Source: Pseudomonadota bacterium (lineage in GTDB: Bacteria; Pseudomonadota; Gammaproteobacteria; Xanthomonadales; Xanthomonadaceae). From it: 16,881 bases of DNA. A program made the translations under genes and the position numbers. The notes beneath the pieces were generated by a model, which was not told the origin of the DNA, did no database searches, and worked only from the letters and a program-made list of their open reading frames with translations. Shown in pieces: positions 1 through 7,186 of the stretch (its first letter is position 1; the number at the start of each line of letters is the position of its first letter). The stretch covers positions 1 through 16,881 of the forward strand of contig JAEXRB010000005.1 in NCBI GenBank assembly GCA_023438325.1. Direction: 5' to 3'.

Positions 1-2
1 CT

Positions 3-3000
3 GCCGTGTCTCACTTGCTGTCGCAGGATGCGGTCAGGGACTCGACCTTGCGACTGGTCAAGTTCGCCGGGCCGATCACCTCATCACAACGCGACGCGCT
101 GGTGGCATCGGGCGCCAAAATCATCGACTACGCGCCGCACTACGCCTACATCGTCAGCATGTCCCCCGCGCTGGATGCGGATGTGTCGAGGCTGGAGGGT
201 GTCGCATGGGTTGGCCCGTTCCTGCCAGCATTCAAGATCGACCCGAATCTGTACGCCGAAATCGATGGCGCGCGCGTTGCCGAAGAACTGGGCATTGATT
301 CGCTCGTGATCGGCGTCGATACCACTGCCGATGTCCAGGCGGTGCGCAGCAGTCTGACCGCGGTGCCGGGCTTGCTGGAAGTCAGCAGTTTTTCATCCGG
401 TGACGAAGAGCGCCTCCATGCGCGCTTCGAACGCGCCGCGTTGGCAAGCACCGTTTCCCAGCTCGCGCTGGATGCGCGGGTGCTTTCCATCGGATTCGCA
501 CGTCCCAAGCGCCTGGCCAACTCGCAGGCCGACTGGCTGCACCAGAGCAATATCGGCCCGTCGAGCCCGCACCTGCCGGTGTTCGATCGTGGCATCTACG
601 GTTGCGGACAGATCATCGGCGAGCTGGATACGGGCCTGTACCAAGACAACGTGGCATTCAGGGACGCAACGCAAGTCACTCCGGTCAGCGTGTGCGACAA
701 CGGTTCGGGCTGTGCTCCCATCGCATCCCCGAACATGGCGGCGCGCAAGGTCATCGCCTATTACAAGTGGTCGGGTGATGCCGGCAGCAGTTGGGCGGAT
801 GAGCATGGACACGGCACGCACGTTGCCGGTTCCATTCTGGGCAACAACAACGTCGCAAATCCCGGTGTGGATTGCGTGAACTACACCACGCCAGGCGGCA
901 ATACCGATCTCGACGGTACGGCTCCGGGCGCCAAGTTGGTGATGCAGGAATCCGGCAGCGACCTGCGTTATCTCAACACGCAGGGCGGCAGTTCCTATCA
1001 CGCCGGCGAAGTGGCCTATGAGAACGGCGCACGCCTGCACAGCAACTCGTGGGGTGCGGGCTGCACGAATATCTTCGGAGCCTGCGTTTCAGGATGCCAG
1101 GTCACTTACGACGCCGAGGCACGTGATGCCGATCGCGTGATGAATGATTACAACGACCTCCTGATGGTGTTCGCCGCCGGCAACGACGCCACGGCTTGCC
1201 CCAATGGCAACAACGTGGGCAGCCCCGGCAACGCCAAGAACGTGTTGGCCGTCGGGGCCACGCTGCGTGGCAGCTCGGCCAACGGCATGGCGACCTTCTC
1301 TTCGCGTGGCCCGGCGAGTGACAGCCGAACCAAGCCGGACATTTCCGCACAAGGCAACGGCATCATCTCGGCGGCACGCAATGCCAGCGGCACCACGAGC
1401 ATGAGCGGAACGTCGATGGCGACGCCTACGGCTTCGGGTTTGGCCGCTTTGGTGCGCGAATATCTCCAGCGCGGGTTCTACCCTACCGGCACGGAAGTTT
1501 CTGCCAACGGCATTGCCGCGCCTTCCGGTGCCCTGATCAAGGCGATGATGATTTCCGGCACCACGCCGATGTCTGGCAGTGGCGCTGGCGCCCATCCAGG
1601 TCAGGCACAGGGCTGGGGGCGCAGCTTGCTCGACAACGTGTTGTATTTCGACGGTGATCAGCGTTCGCTGTTCTTGCATGACTCCGCAGTCGGACTGGCC
1701 ACCGGTGACGCGCAGGAGCACGTGCTGACGGTTGCCGCGGGGCAGTCTCTGAACGTGGTGCTGACCTGGAGCGACGTAGCGGCGGCGGTGGGCGCAAGTC
1801 CTGCAACCGTCAACCAGCTTCGTCTTGAGGTGCAGGCACCCAATGGCGACATCTGGACGCAGAAGCTGCCTGCCGGATTCAGCGTCAACAACGCCAACCC
1901 CACGCAAAGCACGGGCAACACGAACTACGACACGATCAATACCGTGCAGCGTATCGTGCTCGATACTCCAGCCGCTGGCGCCTACATGATCCGCGTACGT
2001 GGCATCAACGTGGCGCAAGGTCCGCAGCATTACGCATTGGTGGCTACCGGTAGTCTTGTCGGAGGTGGGGAGCCCGATTTTGTTCTGGGTGCCGCAGATT
2101 CCTCGCTGGCTTTGTGTGCCGGGGGAACGGCGCAGACGACCGTCAATGTGTACGGGTTAGGTGGTTATGTCGATCCAGTGGCGTTGACCGCGCTGAGTTT
2201 GCCTGGCAGTGCTACCGGTAATTTCAGTGTCACACCCGTGATTCCAGCGTTGCCACCGGCTACTAGTGTTCTGACCATAGGTAACACTTCAGCGCTGGCC
2301 AGCGGCAATCACGTGTTTCTGGTCGAGGGGACCTCGGGCTCGCTCAACCGCACTGCTTCGGTCACGTTGAAAGTTGATGCCGAGGCACCCGCTGCGGGGA
2401 CGCTTGTGGCGCCTGCCGATCAGGCCGCCGATGTGGCTACTTCGCCCACGTTGTCATGGAATGCGATTTCCGGCGCGGTGCGTTATCGCATCCAAGTCTC
2501 GACGAACGCGGGTTTTACTTCGCCACTGATCGATGAAGTCGTTACGGCGACGAGCTACACCCCCACCAGCGCGCTCGCCCCGAACACGCAGTACTACTGG
2601 CGCGTGATTGGCGAAAACGCGTGTGGCGCGGGGACGTCCAGCGCGACATTCCGGTTCACGACGGCGAACCTGATCTGCCGCACGGTGAGCCTCGCCATTC
2701 CAGACAACAATGCAGCCGGTATCACCGATCCGCTCGCCATCACGGATACCAGCAACCTGTTGGGTCTGAAGGTGTCGATCAAGGCGACGCATACCTACGT
2801 GGGCGATCTGCGCTTCACCCTGGCGCGTAGTGGGCAGTCGTCCGTCTTGATCGATCGCCCTGGTTACCCGGCTTCGACGTACGGTTGCAATGGAGACAAC
2901 GTCGATATCGTGCTCGATGATGCATCGACGGTGGTGGTGGAAACCCTGTGCAACTCCACGCCACCGGCACTGTCGGGGACGGCCAAGCCACACAATCCGA

Positions 3001-3422
3001 TCGATGCGACGTTCGCCGGAGCGCCGTTCAATGGCACCTGGACCCTGACCGTTTCAGACAGTGCGGGTGGCGATACCGGAACCCTGACCGAATGGTGCCT
3101 GATTCCGGTGCTGGAAACGGCAGGCGGGTCGGAATACACCGTTGGCGGTGACGTCAGCGGCTTGCAGTCGACGGGTCTGGTGCTGACGCTCAATGGCGGG
3201 GATGACCTGGCCATTGCTGCTGACGGCAGCTTCACCTTTGACACGCCTTTGGCGGACGCCGAGACCTATGAGGTCGAAGTGGACACCCAGCCTGCCGGTC
3301 AGACCTGTTCCGTGGCCAATGGCGCTGGCGAGATCGATGGCGCCAATGTCACCGACGTGGCCGTGACCTGCGAGATGTTGCCTCCTGACATCTTCAGCGA
3401 CGGGTTTGAAGGCACGCCTTGA
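3..3422 (+). CDS. Secreted S8 (subtilisin-like) serine protease with FN3 and P-domain, 5' partial
   Basis: Probably an extracellular endopeptidase. The frame is open to the window edge and a GTG at 6 is only nominal. The first residues already look like a prodomain and no signal peptide is seen, so the true start is probably upstream. Numbering from that GTG, residues 1-130 resemble an inhibitory propeptide. The S8 catalytic domain (about 175-540) has Asp208 (LDTG), His269 (HGTHVAGS), oxyanion Asn393 (AAGND) and Ser470 (GTSMATP), so the triad is complete. The many cysteines in the catalytic domain suggest disulfides outside the cytoplasm. A beta-sandwich region follows, then a fibronectin type III domain (794-887), a proprotein-convertase P-domain (about 895-1035), a small beta module (about 1040-1115) and a terminal IFSDGFEGTP. 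The tail recalls C-termini of other xanthomonad secreted proteins; its role is not known to me. Family assignment is firm; substrate is unknown. Type II secretion is inferred. Confidence 0.93.
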   Translation, partial: AVSHLLSQDAVRDSTLRLVKFAGPITSSQRDALVASGAKIIDYAPHYAYIVSMSPALDADVSRLEGVAWVGPFLPAFKIDPNLYAEIDGARVAEELGIDSLVIGVDTTADVQAVRSSLTAVPGLLEVSSFSSGDEERLHARFERAALASTVSQLALDARVLSIGFARPKRLANSQADWLHQSNIGPSSPHLPVFDRGIYGCGQIIGELDTGLYQDNVAFRDATQVTPVSVCDNGSGCAPIASPNMAARKVIAYYKWSGDAGSSWADEHGHGTHVAGSILGNNNVANPGVDCVNYTTPGGNTDLDGTAPGAKLVMQESGSDLRYLNTQGGSSYHAGEVAYENGARLHSNSWGAGCTNIFGACVSGCQVTYDAEARDADRVMNDYNDLLMVFAAGNDATACPNGNNVGSPGNAKNVLAVGATLRGSSANGMATFSSRGPASDSRTKPDISAQGNGIISAARNASGTTSMSGTSMATPTASGLAALVREYLQRGFYPTGTEVSANGIAAPSGALIKAMMISGTTPMSGSGAGAHPGQAQGWGRSLLDNVLYFDGDQRSLFLHDSAVGLATGDAQEHVLTVAAGQSLNVVLTWSDVAAAVGASPATVNQLRLEVQAPNGDIWTQKLPAGFSVNNANPTQSTGNTNYDTINTVQRIVLDTPAAGAYMIRVRGINVAQGPQHYALVATGSLVGGGEPDFVLGAADSSLALCAGGTAQTTVNVYGLGGYVDPVALTALSLPGSATGNFSVTPVIPALPPATSVLTIGNTSALASGNHVFLVEGTSGSLNRTASVTLKVDAEAPAAGTLVAPADQAADVATSPTLSWNAISGAVRYRIQVSTNAGFTSPLIDEVVTATSYTPTSALAPNTQYYWRVIGENACGAGTSSATFRFTTANLICRTVSLAIPDNNAAGITDPLAITDTSNLLGLKVSIKATHTYVGDLRFTLARSGQSSVLIDRPGYPASTYGCNGDNVDIVLDDASTVVVETLCNSTPPALSGTAKPHNPIDATFAGAPFNGTWTLTVSDSAGGDTGTLTEWCLIPVLETAGGSEYTVGGDVSGLQSTGLVLTLNGGDDLAIAADGSFTFDTPLADAETYEVEVDTQPAGQTCSVANGAGEIDGANVTDVAVTCEMLPPDIFSDGFEGTP

Positions 3423-3438
3423 TGCAACAGCCTTCCGG

Positions 3439-3465
3439 CGCTCCCTGCCCATGAGGTGGGGAGCG
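3439..3465. terminator. Hairpin between convergent protease and phytase-like genes
   Basis: A 7-bp GC-rich stem, CGCTCCC (3439-3445) with GGGAGCG (3459-3465), lies in the 54-bp gap between the two convergent stop codons. The loop is 13 nt and no T-tract follows on either strand, so it is at best a weak or factor-assisted terminator. Confidence 0.35.
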
Positions 3466-3476
3466 TTGGGAATCTG

Positions 3477-4577
3477 CTATTCCGGGCAATCCAGCCAAAG
3501 ATTCAGTGCTTCGGCGATGTCGCGCCAGTCGAACGCGGCAATGCCGTTGTCGTTGTTGGCGACGTAGAGCACACCGTAGGGGAAGCGTTCGCTGGCGACC
3601 GGATGCAGCGCGATGCCATCGGTGCTGCGGACCTGGGCACCGTTGAAGCTGCCCAGGTAATCCAGGGTGGCGCGATCGAAGACATGGAAGCGGTTGGCGT
3701 GCTCGCTCTGGTCGGTTGCGATCCAGTAGCCGTTGCCGCTGGGGCAGTCGTACAGTGCGATGCCTTCCGGGTCACCCTGAAACAGGCCTTCGCCCAGGTG
3801 TTCACCGGTGTAGACGCCATCCAGGGTGTGGACGAGCGGCCCGGCGCTGCGGAAGTCCGGGTGCTCTTCGGACACGATCAAGCGGTTGAAGGCCGCATCG
3901 CCGGCGATTGATTCCACCCGCCGCAGCGCGCTGTGTTCCTGCGTTCCGCCATAGGCATCGATGGCCCAGGCGGCGATGGGGTTTTCATCCAGTCGCAGAC
4001 GGAAACGGCGCACGCGCTGGTTGAGGCGCTCCAGCGGCGGGACGGCATCGCCGTCCTGATAGCTGTCGGTCACGTAGGCATCCACGTCGCCCGGTGCGGT
4101 TTCGTTGAGCCACAAGCCGTAGGGCAGGGTCAGGAAGCCTTCGCCGAAACTGCCGAGTGGTGAGAATTCGGGCAGCGAGAGGACTTGCACAGCGCCCCCG
4201 TTGCGCTCGATCACCAGCACGGCATCGCCGAACGTGGCGATGCCGTTGGGCCGACGCAGGACACCTGCCTGGCCGACACGCTGCAACAAGGTGCCATCGT
4301 TTCCGTCATAGACGAACAACTGTCCGACGTGTTTGGCGCTCGCGATGACCCAGGTTTCGCCTTCGGGCGAGAGCCAGGTGGCAAGGGAGTCGATTTCCGC
4401 GTCCGTTGTGGCCGCACCGATGAAGGCTTCGGTGATCTGTACCGATGCCACGCCATCACCGGCCTGCACTTCGGCCGGCACCACACGCGTGGTGGGGCCT
4501 GCACAGGCCGACAAGGCCAGTGCACAGGCAAAGGCCACTGGCAAACGGGGTGCGAGGCGATTGGCAATGACGCGCAA
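3477..4577 (-). CDS. Phytase-like beta-propeller lipoprotein
   Basis: Predicted 366-aa exported lipoprotein resembling beta-propeller phytases, which release phosphate from inositol hexakisphosphate using calcium. I place the start at a TTG (4577) because GGGGGA at 4590-4585 sits 7 nt before it. From there the protein opens with a basic N-region, a hydrophobic stretch and the lipobox LSAC (Cys25). Upstream in-frame ATGs give a longer protein whose extra N-terminus does not look like a signal sequence. Propeller-like elements include IDSLATW (compare DDPAIW in phytases), GDPEGIALYD followed by GYWIATDQ, and NGIAAFDW near the end. The family resemblance is clear, but the acidic calcium ligands of characterised phytases are only partly recognisable, so phytase activity is an inference. 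It reads convergently toward the protease and divergently from the metal exporter, across a 91-bp gap. Confidence 0.8.
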   Translation of the reverse strand: MRVIANRLAPRLPVAFACALALSACAGPTTRVVPAEVQAGDGVASVQITEAFIGAATTDAEIDSLATWLSPEGETWVIASAKHVGQLFVYDGNDGTLLQRVGQAGVLRRPNGIATFGDAVLVIERNGGAVQVLSLPEFSPLGSFGEGFLTLPYGLWLNETAPGDVDAYVTDSYQDGDAVPPLERLNQRVRRFRLRLDENPIAAWAIDAYGGTQEHSALRRVESIAGDAAFNRLIVSEEHPDFRSAGPLVHTLDGVYTGEHLGEGLFQGDPEGIALYDCPSGNGYWIATDQSEHANRFHVFDRATLDYLGSFNGAQVRSTDGIALHPVASERFPYGVLYVANNDNGIAAFDWRDIAEALNLWLDCPE

Positions 4578-4584
4578 GATGATG

Positions 4585-4590
4585 TCCCCC
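4585..4590 (-). promoter_or_regulatory. Ribosome binding site deciding the TTG start
   Basis: On the minus strand GGGGGA (4590 down to 4585) precedes TTG at 4577 with 7 nt spacing. It is the best Shine-Dalgarno match near the lipoprotein signal peptide, and is the reason for choosing TTG over the upstream ATGs. Confidence 0.5.
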
Positions 4591-4668
4591 GGGGAAGGCA
4601 GGCATGATAGCGAGCGCCGGGGATGCGGCAAAGAGGAACCAGGTGTGGAGCAGGAGCACGACGAGGGC

Positions 4669-5664
4669 ATGGGAAAACATCGAAATACATCGGCCGACAC
4701 TCATCACGGTGCACAGGGCGCGCAGGCTCATGCACATGAGCACGGCCACAGCCATGCTCCGGCACTGACCACCGACAACCAGCGCGCCGTGTTGCTGGCG
4801 CTGGTGTTGACGGCTGCGTTTCTCGGCGTGGAAGTGGCGGGCGGGCTGCTTTCCGGTTCGCTGGCGCTGATTGCCGATGCCGGCCACATGCTGACCGACG
4901 TGGTGGCGCTGGCGCTGGCCTGGGCCGGTTTCCATTTCGGCCAGCGCGCTTCCAATGCGAGCAAGACCTTTGGATACCTGCGGCTGGAAGTGCTGGCCGG
5001 CTTCATCAACGCCCTGACATTGTTCGGGTTGGTGCTGTGGGTGGCATGGGAAGCGGTAGCGCGCTTGCGTGCGCCGGCACCGGTGCTGGCCGGGCCGATG
5101 TTCGTGGTGGCGTTGCTGGGGCTGGCGGTGAATGTCGCGGTATTCGCGATCCTGCGCCGCGCCGATACCTCGCACGTCAACATCCGGGGCGCGATGCTGC
5201 ATGTACTGGGCGATCTGCTTGGCTCGGTGGCGGCCATTGTTGCGGCCATCGTCATCTACTTCACCGGCTGGATGCCGATCGATCCGATCCTCTCGTTGCT
5301 GATCGTGCTGTTGATCCTGCGCAGCGCGTGGGCGCTGTTGAAGAATTCCATCCATATCCTGCTCGAGGGCACGCCGCCCGGAATCGACATCGCGCGCCTC
5401 GGGGCCTATCTGGTCGAGCACGTGGAAGGGTTGATGCGCGTGGAGCATGTGCACGTGTGGTCGATTACCTCTGGCCAGCCGGCTGCCACGCTGGAAGCGC
5501 GCATCGAACCTGAGGCCGATCCGCGTGCCGTGACCCGGGCCATCAAGCGCACGTTGGCCGAGGCTTTCGGCATCGGCCACAGCACCGTCGAAATCGTTTG
5601 GGATGAAAGTGATGGCTGTGCGTTGGAGGCACGGCCACAGGCCCACTCGCATTCGCATGAATGA
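4669..5664 (+). CDS. Cation diffusion facilitator (CDF) family metal exporter
   Basis: Inner-membrane divalent-cation/proton antiporter of the CzcD/ZitB type, probably exporting zinc or a similar ion. From the ATG at 4669 it is 331 aa. The N-terminus is His-rich (HAHEHGHSH, residues 21-29), six hydrophobic segments follow, and the C-terminal cytoplasmic ferredoxin-like domain (from about 240) ends in HSHSHE. Transport-site residues are visible in TM2 (ADAGHMLTD, His73 and Asp77) and TM5 (HVLGD, His178 and Asp182). An in-frame GTG at 4645 has a better-spaced AGAGGA (4632-4637) and would add 8 residues; the start is therefore uncertain. Any start near 4333 is rejected because it would read antisense through the lipoprotein gene. 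The precise metal cannot be told from sequence. Confidence 0.93.
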   Translation: MGKHRNTSADTHHGAQGAQAHAHEHGHSHAPALTTDNQRAVLLALVLTAAFLGVEVAGGLLSGSLALIADAGHMLTDVVALALAWAGFHFGQRASNASKTFGYLRLEVLAGFINALTLFGLVLWVAWEAVARLRAPAPVLAGPMFVVALLGLAVNVAVFAILRRADTSHVNIRGAMLHVLGDLLGSVAAIVAAIVIYFTGWMPIDPILSLLIVLLILRSAWALLKNSIHILLEGTPPGIDIARLGAYLVEHVEGLMRVEHVHVWSITSGQPAATLEARIEPEADPRAVTRAIKRTLAEAFGIGHSTVEIVWDESDGCALEARPQAHSHSHE

Positions 5665-5706
5665 GCTGGATGTGCCGCAGCGATGGCATGACTTCCTGCA
5701 CTGATA

Positions 5707-5746
5707 GGTGATTTGGTATACCAGCACACTAAAACTCCAAATCACC
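5707..5746. promoter_or_regulatory. Nested palindromes upstream of the 5763 gene (candidate operator)
   Basis: A perfect 10-bp inverted repeat, GGTGATTTGG (5707-5716) and CCAAATCACC (5737-5746), is separated by 20 nt and ends directly against the ribosome binding site. Overlapping its left arm is a second perfect palindrome, TGGTATACCA (5714-5723), of the TGGT-N-ACCA form bound by FadR/PdhR-like GntR regulators. TATACC (5717-5722) inside it could be a -10 element, in which case the repeats act as DNA sites; otherwise they could form an mRNA hairpin. Confidence 0.5.
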
Positions 5747-5754
5747 AAGAGGAG
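5747..5754 (+). promoter_or_regulatory. Ribosome binding site AAGAGGAG
   Basis: AAGAGGAG is 8 nt before the ATG at 5763 and only 2 nt before the in-frame GTG at 5757. This favours ATG as the start. Confidence 0.65.
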
Positions 5755-5762
5755 TTGTGCTG

Positions 5763-6644
5763 ATGAACGTCAAATCATGGGGTTGCATCCTGTTCGCCGG
5801 CGTTCTCGCCCTGGCCGTGCCGGGCGTGTCGGGGGCGAAGGAAGCAGGCGCACCTTCGAAGGCCCGCGTCGTGGCGCCGGATCCGGTGTTCCAGATCAAG
5901 GGATGGGTGCATCAGTTCCGGGTCGGCGACGTCGCCGGTCTGGCACAGGCGCTGATTCCGCCGGCGAAGTGGGAAGAAGTCCGTGGCGCCTACGAACTCC
6001 AGCGGCAGGAGCCGATCGAGGAGGCCGACCGGGCACAGTTCGCCGAGCAGCTTGAGCGCTTCACCGCGCCCGATGCAGTGGAGGCGCTCATGGCGGAGAT
6101 CGAGCCCAGGCTGGTCGATGCGCGGGCGCAGTGGCCGGGCATGTTGATGCTGGGCATGGGCGCGGCACAGATGGCGGTGGCTTCGCCTGACGTGGATTTG
6201 AGCCCGAAACAGCGTGATGCTTTGAAGCGGATGTTGCCGGGCCTGCAGCAATGGGCTGCCACGACCGATTTCCTCGATGCCGCGACCTTGCGCCAGGCAT
6301 TCACCCTGCTCGCCGATGCCGTGCGCCGTACCGGCATCCGCGATCTGGACATGCTGCGCCAGTTGCCGCTGGAAGCGGCGCTGGATCGTGCCGGCCCATT
6401 GCTGCTGGCCGGCAAGGATGCCTTGCGCCTGTACGGACTGGATCTGGATGCCGTGGCCGATTCGTTGCAGGTGGATGTGCTGGCCAATGACGGCCGCAGT
6501 GCCCGGGTTCGCACCCGCGTGACCGTATTTGGCGCTGCGATTTCGGGCGAGCACGAATTGGTCTTGATCGAAGGGCGCTGGTACGACGCCTCGGCACTCA
6601 AGCTGCATGTCGCATCGGATCTGGCGATGGCTGCCGGCCACTGA
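5763..6644 (+). CDS. Exported protein of unknown function
   Basis: I do not recognise the family. The 293-aa product starts with a typical signal peptide (MNVKSW, hydrophobic ILFAGVLALAV, cleavage near VSGA/KEAG at about residue 25). Residues 35-210 look mainly alpha-helical, with charged amphipathic stretches (EEVRGAYELQRQEPIEEADR). The last 80 or so look like beta strands (SLQVDVLANDG, VRTRVTVFGAAIS, HELVLIEGRWYDAS), reminiscent of small lipocalin- or cystatin-like tails that bind or present a ligand; that comparison is only a guess. The mature part has no cysteine and no membrane segment, so it is probably soluble in the periplasm. It lies 98 bp after the metal exporter and has its own ribosome binding site and palindromic upstream region, so it may be regulated separately. 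It is convergent with the Nudix gene. Confidence 0.82.
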   Translation: MNVKSWGCILFAGVLALAVPGVSGAKEAGAPSKARVVAPDPVFQIKGWVHQFRVGDVAGLAQALIPPAKWEEVRGAYELQRQEPIEEADRAQFAEQLERFTAPDAVEALMAEIEPRLVDARAQWPGMLMLGMGAAQMAVASPDVDLSPKQRDALKRMLPGLQQWAATTDFLDAATLRQAFTLLADAVRRTGIRDLDMLRQLPLEAALDRAGPLLLAGKDALRLYGLDLDAVADSLQVDVLANDGRSARVRTRVTVFGAAISGEHELVLIEGRWYDASALKLHVASDLAMAAGH

Positions 6645-6650
6645 GCGGGC

Positions 6651-6686
6651 TAGGCCCCTGTCTGGCCGCCTGCCGGGCAGGGGCTA
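6651..6686. terminator. Hairpin between convergent genes
   Basis: GCCCCTG (6654-6660) pairs with CAGGGGC (6678-6684), and the flanking TAG/CTA extends the stem past one bulged base. It lies in the 39-bp gap between the two convergent stop codons and includes the stop of the Nudix gene. No T-tract is present, so termination activity is uncertain. Confidence 0.4.
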
Positions 6687-7172
6687 CATGCGGGAATACC
6701 GCCACGACACCATGCGGCCATCCTTGTACGGCATCACGCCGTGGAAAGGCCGCGGATCATCATCGAACACCAGCGGCAGGAAGTGCAGATCGCCTTCCCA
6801 CATCGGCAAGTCCATGATGGTTGCGCGCGGCACCCATTCCAGCGTGCCTTCCGGATTTTCGGTGAACGGTTCGCCGCTGTATCGGGTGATGACGAAGATG
6901 AAGCCGAGCCAGTCCTCACCGTTCTTGCCGAAGCCCGGCCAGCTGATCGTGCCGCGCAAATCCATGGATTCGCAGACGATGCCGGCTTCTTCGAGGATTT
7001 CGCGCCGCATCCCGGCCACGACATCCTCGTCGGCTTCGAGCTTGCCGCCCAGACCGTTGTACTTGCCCAGATGTTGGTCGTCCGGGCGGGCGTTGCGATG
7101 GATCATCAACACCTGCTGCCCATCGGGCGAAAGAATGTAGCCAAGGGTTCCGACGATGGGGCAATACGGCAT
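6684..7172 (-). CDS. Nudix hydrolase, MutT/MTH1-like (probable 8-oxo-dGTP diphosphatase)
   Basis: Likely hydrolyses an oxidised or otherwise unwanted nucleoside triphosphate to the monophosphate. The 162-aa product carries a complete Nudix box at residues 43-65, with Gly43, Glu49, Arg57-Glu58, Glu61-Glu62 and Gly64 in the expected spacing. The surrounding sequence (KYNGLGGKLE before the box; WPGF, LEWVP and FLPLVF after it) resembles the MTH1/MutX subgroup, which acts on 8-oxo-dGTP; substrate choice is inferred. The start at 7172 is supported by GGAG 6-7 nt upstream on the minus strand. It begins 14 nt after the queF stop, so the two are very likely one transcript. Longer in-frame starts would overlap queF and are rejected. 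Confidence 0.9.
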   Translation of the reverse strand: MPYCPIVGTLGYILSPDGQQVLMIHRNARPDDQHLGKYNGLGGKLEADEDVVAGMRREILEEAGIVCESMDLRGTISWPGFGKNGEDWLGFIFVITRYSGEPFTENPEGTLEWVPRATIMDLPMWEGDLHFLPLVFDDDPRPFHGVMPYKDGRMVSWRYSRM

Positions 7173-7186
7173 CGGGCGCTCCGTAG

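Noticed and set aside
4333..4668. Possible N-terminal extension of the CDF exporter
   Set aside because: Would run antisense through the lipoprotein coding region and precede the His-rich N-terminus that normally opens these proteins.
5669..5690. TGCC...GGCA pairing after the CDF stop as a terminator
   Set aside because: Four base pairs and no T-tract; too weak to support.
4456..5748. Minus-strand frame (430 codons) opposite the CDF exporter
   Set aside because: Overlaps both the CDF gene and the lipoprotein start and is rich in Gln/His/Arg; it is a shadow of the CDF gene.
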